Position numbers and translations under genes: made by a program. Of a stretch of DNA of 64,000 bases, positions 57,962 through 64,000 are shown in pieces (the first letter of the stretch is position 1; each line of letters begins with the position of its first letter). The stretch is from contig JBBMNZ010000018.1 of assembly GCA_037954325.1 (NCBI GenBank), positions 14,935,001 to 14,999,000 of the forward strand. Reading direction: 5' to 3'. The notes under the pieces are model-generated. The model was not told where the DNA came from, made no database searches, and was given only the letters and a program-made list of their open reading frames with translations. Source of the stretch: Fistularia commersonii (lineage: Eukaryota > Chordata > Actinopteri > Syngnathiformes > Fistulariidae).

Positions 57962-60900
57962 CTAAGCCGTCTTCGCAGGCTGACCCTCGTCCGATATCTT
58001 CCCCGCCTCCTCCTCCGCCGCCTCCTCGGACTCCGCCTCGGCTTCGGGGTCGTCTTCCGGATAGAGTCTGCAGTATTTGTCCACCATGACGTCCAGGTCG
58101 TGTTTGACGTGGGTGTTCACGTTCAGCACGGCCAGGCTGCGGTTCCACTGCTCGGGGGGCGTGTGGTCCAGGTAGACCCGCAGCCGGTCGCTGGCCGTGT
58201 CGTCTCTACGCTCCTCCAGCTTCAGCAGCGGCAGGGCGGAGAGCACCTTGAGGAAGGAGTTGACGTTGGGGAAGAACTTGACGTCCGGGAGCTGCAGCGT
58301 CTCGTGGATGGTTGTGGGCAAACTCACTTCTTTGCCTCGGTGCTTCCACTTGATCCTCCAGCAGTGGAGCTCCGCGGGGAGCGTGTCCGGATTGGGGAGG
58401 TCGTTCCGATACACGTCCGCGTAGTTCTCCTCCGTGGTGTTGAACTTCATCTGGCCCATGATGGCGGGTACCAGCGACAGGCATTTGAGCGCTTTCAGGT
58501 TGTTCTCGGAGAACATGTCCTCCACCTCCTGCATGACGCCGTGGATGACAGGCACCGTCACGTACTCCTTGAAATAGGCCTCCGTGACGACTTCTCCTTC
58601 TTCCGCCGCGCGCTGTTTCCGCAGGAAGAGCCTGGGAACCTTCACGGGGACCTCCATCGAGGCGGCCACGCTCACCGCCTCCTCGTACCAGAATTCGTGG
58701 TAGACGTCGATGTTGTCGTTGACCTCGTTCAGCGAATGCAGGACGGCGGTCAGACTGTTGGCGGCGCAGAACACGTCCAGCGTCTCCCCCTGGAGGTTCC
58801 TCCCGAAGGCTCGGGTGAACGTGAGAACATTTTTCAAGATGACCGCCGTGACGATGACCTCAAAGTCCACGAGAGTCTCCGCGATGGAATAGGCGTCGGC
58901 CGCGACGCCGTCGGGGAAGGCGCCGTCGTCGTTGTCCCGGATGCTGTCCATGCAGAGCACGAGGGCGGGCAGCAGGTCCAGGAGCAAGTCGAAGACGTTG
59001 TGCTGCTCCAGCCAGCCGGGGCCGCTGGCTTGTCTCAGCGCGGCTGCCTTCTCTTCGTTCTTTTGGTAGTAGGCGGAGATGGCTCTGTCTAGCTCGTCCT
59101 GGGCCAGGGGCAGTTTGAAGAACCGGCGGATCCTCCTCAGAGTCTCCATGGTGATCTGGACGTTGGGAAAAGGGAGGCTGTTGGCCAGGTGAATGTTCAG
59201 CGCTATATGAGAACAGGGCATGTGGAGCGCCATGGGATACTTTTCCATCAGCAGCACGGCCACAGCTTTCATCTTGGTGGTGGAGGCCCCGGTGACCTTG
59301 TGGGCCTGACCGCGGCAGTCCTCCATGCTGAGCCCCCAACGCTCGGTGAGATGGGCCTCCAACCTCTCCACCAGCGCCGACTCGTCTCCGTCGAACAGCA
59401 CAAAGTCCAAAAACTCCTCCCGAAGGACATTTTGCTGATTCACAAAGCGTAGAAACAGCGGGAGGTATTTCTCGCCGCCGAATTCGACCAGGTCCCCGGT
59501 CACCAGGGAGAAGAAGCGGCTCTCTCTGACCTCCATGAGAATCTCCTCTCGCACGGTGTTTTCGCAGACGTCGAGCAGCTGGCCCTGCTGGGCCGCGGAT
59601 AAGTACTCCGTGTTCACGGCCGTCGCCTCAAAACGCTTCCGCAAAGCATCGTCCCCGGAATTCATGCGGTAATCTAAGAGAGCCTGGACGTTGTTCGACC
59701 GACGCTCGGTCTCGGAGGCGTCCCCCGTCGACAACGGGATGCCCTGTTTGCCCAACATGACCACGACCTCGAACAGGGACCGCAGGTATTCGCGAAACTC
59801 CCGCTCCTCCGTGGAGAGCTGAGGCTCGTCCTCACCGGGGCCGTTGTCCTCCGCCGCTGCGTCTCTGTTGGAAGCCAGCTGTTTGAGAGACGAGGCCACT
59901 GCGGGGGAGAGAGGAGAACGGGGCTTTGCTTGAGACGCACCTCTTCGGTGACAATCGTCGAGCACGAATGTGTTTCACGTGAACTCACATCTCCTCTCTT
60001 TGATCCTCTTCAAGTCCTCTTCAGTCTGAGGGGAAGCGGAAATTCAGGGTCACTTGTCGTGCAGCTCGGCTCGAGAAACGACGCTCGCGCCAGCTGACAA
60101 GCTAAAACTAAATGGTCTTACGAGCTCTTTAATTCTCTTCCGATGTCGCGTGTGAGGATTTCGTAGGTGGCTCGTCAGGTCGAATATGGTGGGAATGGCC
60201 GTGTCCTTCAACACCGTCCTGTAGGGGCTCTGAATGCAAAAGGATCAAGATGACAAACAAGCAGCTTCTTTTTAGTGACAGCATGACTTGCAAGACAAAC
60301 TTCAACGCGGCCGTCAATACAGTCAAGACAAAATACAAACAGACAGAAAGTAAAGTGTTTAACAGTTGTGGAAAGATTATGAGAAAAGACAGGATCGTCT
60401 TAAATGTCTTATTGCACTGCCAAAACTGTTCATATTTATAAATATGTTTACACTGCCATTATTTCTTATCAATGCATATCCAAATGCGCTTTGGACAGCG
60501 AAGTAGTAATTTCTCCGATTGGATGCAGAGGCTCGGAGGGCGGCGGCGGATCGGGAGAGGATTTTGGCTCGAAATCATTCGGCACTTTAAAAATTAGTAG
60601 CGGAGTTCGAAAAATCAATGGTTTGAAAGACGGGAAGCCGGAGTAAAGATCTCAGGAGCGGAGTGATGCTGTCCACCTCCTCGCCTCGAAGGAGGACTGC
60701 GGCAGCTCCGTTCCTGATCGCCTTCAGCCGTCAGACAGACCCACGTTCAGGCAGAGGCGCGGGAGGACTCGGCAAGAGCGGGTGGATCTGGTGAAAATAA
60801 ACCACGCGGAGGATTCCACGTCACGCTCCCACGTGTCTGAAGGCACGGGGTTGCCAGTGGCACTAAAGGCGTTCTACAGTGAAGTAACCAGTAACCAGAC

Positions 60901-61991
60901 CACAATACTTAGTGCTAAGAATCATAGAGACCTGTTTAATAATAATAGGACAGGAGGAGAAGGGCTTTCTGGCGAGGAGGCTAAAGGTGAGCAGCCTCGG
61001 CCCCGGCGTCCCAAAATCATCACTTACTGTTTTGCAGACCATCGCCGGGTCGAAGTGTTTAGCACATAATCTGTAATGTTTGTTCAGCTGGTCAGATGTT
61101 TTGGCTTCCAGATCGGCCCTGCGACAGTTCTCCACCCATATACGGCATCTGCAAGAAAAAAAACAATACGTTTGAAGAGACTAGGAAAAACAGCGTTCGT
61201 CACGTTTAATCCAAAGTAAATGAATATGAATTAAACGGCATCGGAAAATATATTTTACTTGTTGAGGGACGGCGGTCCAGACTACTGGAGGGTGTGGAGA
61301 AGAGGTGAAGCAATGTGTGCAAGAAAGTTGGAATGGGACGAGAAAAGTGTGACGAAAGGGGATGAAAACAGAGGTGAAGAGGACGGAGGGGAAAGCACTG
61401 ACGGGTGTCTGGTTAGGAGACACTAAAGGGAAGATAGGAGACAGCTGAGATGAAGATGCGTAGGTTCTCTTTGGGACTGAGGAGTACAGAGGACCAGGAA
61501 TGAGTCCACCAGAGGGACAGTATATGTTAGATGTTATGGAGATAAACCAGACTGAAGGTTGGAGGTCTAGAGGAAGACCAGAGAGGAGATTTATGGGTGG
61601 AGGGAAAGGGGACAGGAAGCTAGACAGTATGAAGTAAGAGGGTTAGATGGAGGCAGGTGATTGACTGTGACTCCTGTAGGTTTGCAGGTTTTACACACAA
61701 ATAATCCTGGATGAAATGCACCTAGTACAACTAATTCAAGTTCAAGAAATCGTCCTGCTCGTGGTTTCATTCTTAGAGAATCCATGTCACCGGGGATGCC
61801 TCCCCTTACATCAGCGCAACTATCTGGGGGATGAAACCAAGGACGCCACAGGGAGTAAACATGTGTGTTTGTGAATATAAGGATGTTTTGTGGAGTCTGT
61901 ACCTCTCTGGATCTCGGGGGAACCGGAAGAACGCCAGGTCGGACTGGGTGCTCTTCCGCGTGCAGTTCGGGGCCGCGCAAAAATTGGGCAT
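57962..61991 (-). CDS. thap12: THAP domain-containing protein 12 (PRKRIR/DAP4)
   Basis: THAP12 is a vertebrate gene derived from a DNA transposase, reported to act on the P58IPK-PKR stress pathway. Exons: 61903-61991, 61028-61148, 60122-60229, 59989-60025, 57962-59898. Phases match and give 763 residues (human 761). The THAP zinc module spans residues 1-86: Cys5, Cys10, Cys58, His61 and the closing AIPTIF box (81-86), with MPNFCAAPNCTRKSTQSDLA at the start. The last exon encodes the transposase-derived body, with FEATAVNTEYLSAAQQ, CRGQAHKVTG, LSFTRAFGRNLQGETLDVF and the strongly conserved ALKCLSLVPAIMGQMKFNT and LHCWRIKWKHRGKEV. It ends in an acidic Glu-rich tail. An ATG at 59965 upstream of the last exon is intronic and not the start. 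It neighbours MAP6, as in human. Confidence 0.95.
61440..61680 (+). repeat. RTE-like LINE 3' fragment in THAP12 intron 1
   Basis: 'ggaggtctagaggaagacca' and 'agggttagatggaggcaggt' match the family at 39660-39860 and 1430-1930. Confidence 0.7.
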
Positions 61992-62420
61992 GATCCCGGC
62001 AAGCTAGTTAGCTTTAGCTCCAAGTTAGCAGACTTTATTCGGCCGCACGTTTCAGTAAAAGAGGCCGTTTTCACCGAAAGCCCGTCGCTGTTTGCTTTCC
62101 AGGAGCGTCAGAGACTGTCATCGCAGGACCAGGAGTGCGCCAAAACCTCGATAATCGATCAAATACCAACAAGGAGGAGGTCGGATCGCCCGCAGAGCGG
62201 TTGGAGAAGCGCAGAATAAACGGTTTACACACGTAATCCCGCCTACGAGACATTTGATTGGGCCCCGCTTCAATATCAGCCACGATGATTGGTCCATATT
62301 GTGACGCTCTTTCACTAACGACCAATCACAAGGCGGATGACGCTCACGTAGCCGTCATCTTCGAGTTCAGTCCCTGGAGCCGTTCTGCTGCCATCTAGCG
62401 GCCATCGGCGGTACTACATC
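61992..62420 (-). promoter_or_regulatory. THAP12 5'UTR and promoter
   Basis: Three CCAAT boxes lie upstream of the THAP12 ATG: ATTGG at 62257-62261 and 62288-62292 (CCAAT on the minus strand) and CCAAT at 62322-62326. A TGACGCTCACG CRE-like stretch is near 62338. The spacing is typical of a TATA-less NF-Y promoter. Confidence 0.5.
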
Positions 62421-62604
62421 AAGGCAGGCCGCGGTTCGAGGTCCGGGCGGGTTGGTCGTTGGAGAACAAGACCATCGATCCGCATCAACTGGAAGCTGGT
62501 TCCTGGCGTTGAATGCGCAGTCATTCACAACTACACGGATAAAAACACAATGAAGTAATTTGTTGGGTGGTACTTGAACATACGTGGTGTCGCGTCGTGT
62601 ACGT
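62421..62604. other. 5' flank of tRNA-Pro(AGG)
   Basis: This is the spacer between the THAP12 promoter and the tRNA gene. I see no feature in it. Confidence 0.4.
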
Positions 62605-62676
62605 GGCTCGTTGGTCTAGGGGTATGATTCTCGCTTAGGGTGCGAGAGGTCCCGGGTTCAAATCCCGGACGAGCCC
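62605..62676 (+). tRNA. tRNA-Pro (anticodon AGG)
   Basis: This is a 72-nt cloverleaf. The acceptor stem GGCTCGT pairs with ACGAGCC, with discriminator C. The A box is TGGTCTAGGGG and the B box GGTTCAAATCC. The anticodon stem is CTCGC/GCGAG with loop TTAGGGT. A T5 terminator follows at 62681-62685. No intron is present. Confidence 0.97.
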
Positions 62677-62909
62677 TCCCTTTTTATCCCCCCCCATTGA
62701 AAAACCCACTGAACGCTAACATTATCACCATGATTCACACTCGGTGTCCTGTGTCTGCACCCTAACCTATCCCACGACCCCTATAATAAATGTCCTAAAT
62801 GATATCTGATATAAGTACTTTCAATATCCTTAAACCTAACTATGTTTCTTGCTTGTTTAAAACCAATGACCAGCTCTTCAAGGTGAAGCCGGTTGAGTCA
62901 AAAGATAGC

Positions 62910-62981
62910 GGGCTCGTCCGGGATTTGAACCCGGGACCTCTCGCACCCGAAGCGAGAATCATACCCCTAGACCAACGAGCC
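62910..62981 (-). tRNA. tRNA-Pro (anticodon CGG)
   Basis: This is a 72-nt cloverleaf identical to the one at 62605-62676 except at the first anticodon base (loop TTCGGGT). A TTTT terminator follows on the minus strand (AAAA at 62900-62903). The two genes are convergent with 233 bp between them. Confidence 0.97.
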
Positions 62982-64000
62982 AAGCGCTATTACGCCGTGT
63001 TCTCGCGGTGTTTTGAACATCAACACGGAAACGCCTGTGTTCTGTGGTTTTGTAGTCCAGTGGATCTGACTGGAAGTGGAGATGTTCCAGAGCTGGGTTG
63101 ACAAGCAGCGGATGAAGATGAGGAGGAGATGATGAAGATGATGATGATGATGATGATGATGCCATCAGAGAACAATAAAGACACTCAGAGCATTTCAATT
63201 AACTTCTTTTTATATATCATACATAAGACTGTCTTAATATAATACAAAGGGCATTGTCATAAACACAGCAAAGTATTGACTAGATCTTACAATCTGTGGA
63301 TACATGGACTTATCCTTTCCCCCATGCTGTTCAATTTTATAGTGCATGTTGCATGTACAAAAAAAAAAGTGAAAAAATGTGAAATAAAAAAATGAAAAGG
63401 ATAAATCCAAATTAAATAAGAGGATCTTTAACTTCTGTCGGGTGTTTAGATATGTCAACAAGTATACATGTTTGTGTGTAACCCACAAACTGAACAGGCT
63501 TATGAAAGATGGAACCTTTTTTCAACCATGTGCTTCTCATATAACCAAAAAGTAAGGTTTGTGATGTACATGCACTTACAATATACCCTGTGAAAATTAT
63601 TAAGGTTTGAAGATCTAGCTTTCCCTGTTTGATTCAAACCCTACCTCATAGTGTTGTCCTGATGTAGTCAAGTACCTTTGCCAAAAGGCAAGGTTTTGCC
63701 ACTAAGAAAACAGGAGTTCCTGCCCACTGAATGGTCACCAAATTGACAAACATAATCAACATACCAGCAGGAGCAAGGTAGTGAGTTCTATACTTCGTTT
63801 ATTAAAAAAATATAAATATATACATAAATTCTATTTCAACTATTAAAAAGGGGCTGCATTTCATGACAACTGCTCTAAATAAGAGGTCAATCAGCATGAT
63901 CTGAAATAGGTGCACACTTACGAGTCACTGCAGTCAATTTTTTTTTCTTTCAGTCTTTATTTTTGGAATGTTTAGTACCAGTATGAGTGCCAGTAATAAA
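62982..64000. other. Terminal interval, no gene recognised
   Basis: It holds a (GAT)n run (about 63114-63162) and then AT-rich sequence with an AATAAA at 63174-63179. From 63200 on it could be the 3'UTR of a gene beyond the window, but no coding exon is visible. Confidence 0.4.

Noticed and set aside
58100..59092. Plus-strand 330-codon open frame
   Set aside because: It is antisense to the THAP12 last exon, whose minus-strand reading is strongly conserved.
59899..59965. N-terminal extension of the THAP12 last exon from an ATG at 59965
   Set aside because: The segment is intron: a CCCGCAG acceptor at 59905-59899 joins exon 60025-59989 in phase.
1..64000. CRISPR arrays, prophage or bacterial operons
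   Set aside because: Spliced vertebrate genes, eukaryotic tRNAs with Pol III terminators and fish repeats throughout; the tandem repeats seen are microsatellites or satellites.

Overview
The window looks like a compact teleost (percomorph-type) fish nuclear genome. Vertebrate genes have mostly short GT-AG introns, and fish-type interspersed repeats (LINE 3' tails, hAT and Tc1/mariner non-autonomous elements) and microsatellites lie between and inside them. All gene identities come from reading translated exons and comparing them with remembered vertebrate families; no search was run.

Layout. 13-91 (-) is a lone first coding exon of an unidentified gene. 92-8182 is gene-free and repeat-bearing, with one short enhancer-like stretch. 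8183-10980 (-) is a five-exon homologue of human C3orf33. A 3 kb intergenic interval with a ~280 bp tandem repeat and a CA microsatellite separates it from MED13 (14016-30856, +), whose 30 coding exons assemble to 2,112 residues with all phases matching. 30857-36540 is 3'UTR followed by AT-rich, repeat-rich DNA. 36541-42404 (+) holds a tentative, compact and divergent AUTS2-family gene, the most novel item here; one exon appears to translate a CA microsatellite as a His-Thr run. HINFP (43514-48526, -, nine coding exons, 510 residues) faces it tail to tail. MAP6 (51675-56563, -, three exons, 366 residues) and THAP12 (57962-61991, -, five exons, 763 residues) follow in the same orientation. A convergent pair of tRNA-Pro genes (AGG and CGG anticodons) closes the annotated part at 62605-62981.

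How the genes relate. They are independent housekeeping or neuronal loci, not a functional cluster: MED13 (Mediator kinase module), HINFP (histone H4 gene transcription), THAP12 (domesticated transposase with a THAP DNA-binding domain), MAP6 (microtubule stabiliser). MAP6 and THAP12 are also neighbours on human 11q13.5, so that pair is conserved synteny. Human MED13 (17q), C3orf33 (3q) and HINFP (11q23) are on other chromosomes, so their proximity here is a fish arrangement. Two introns (MED13 intron 22, MAP6 intron 1) use GC instead of GT donors.
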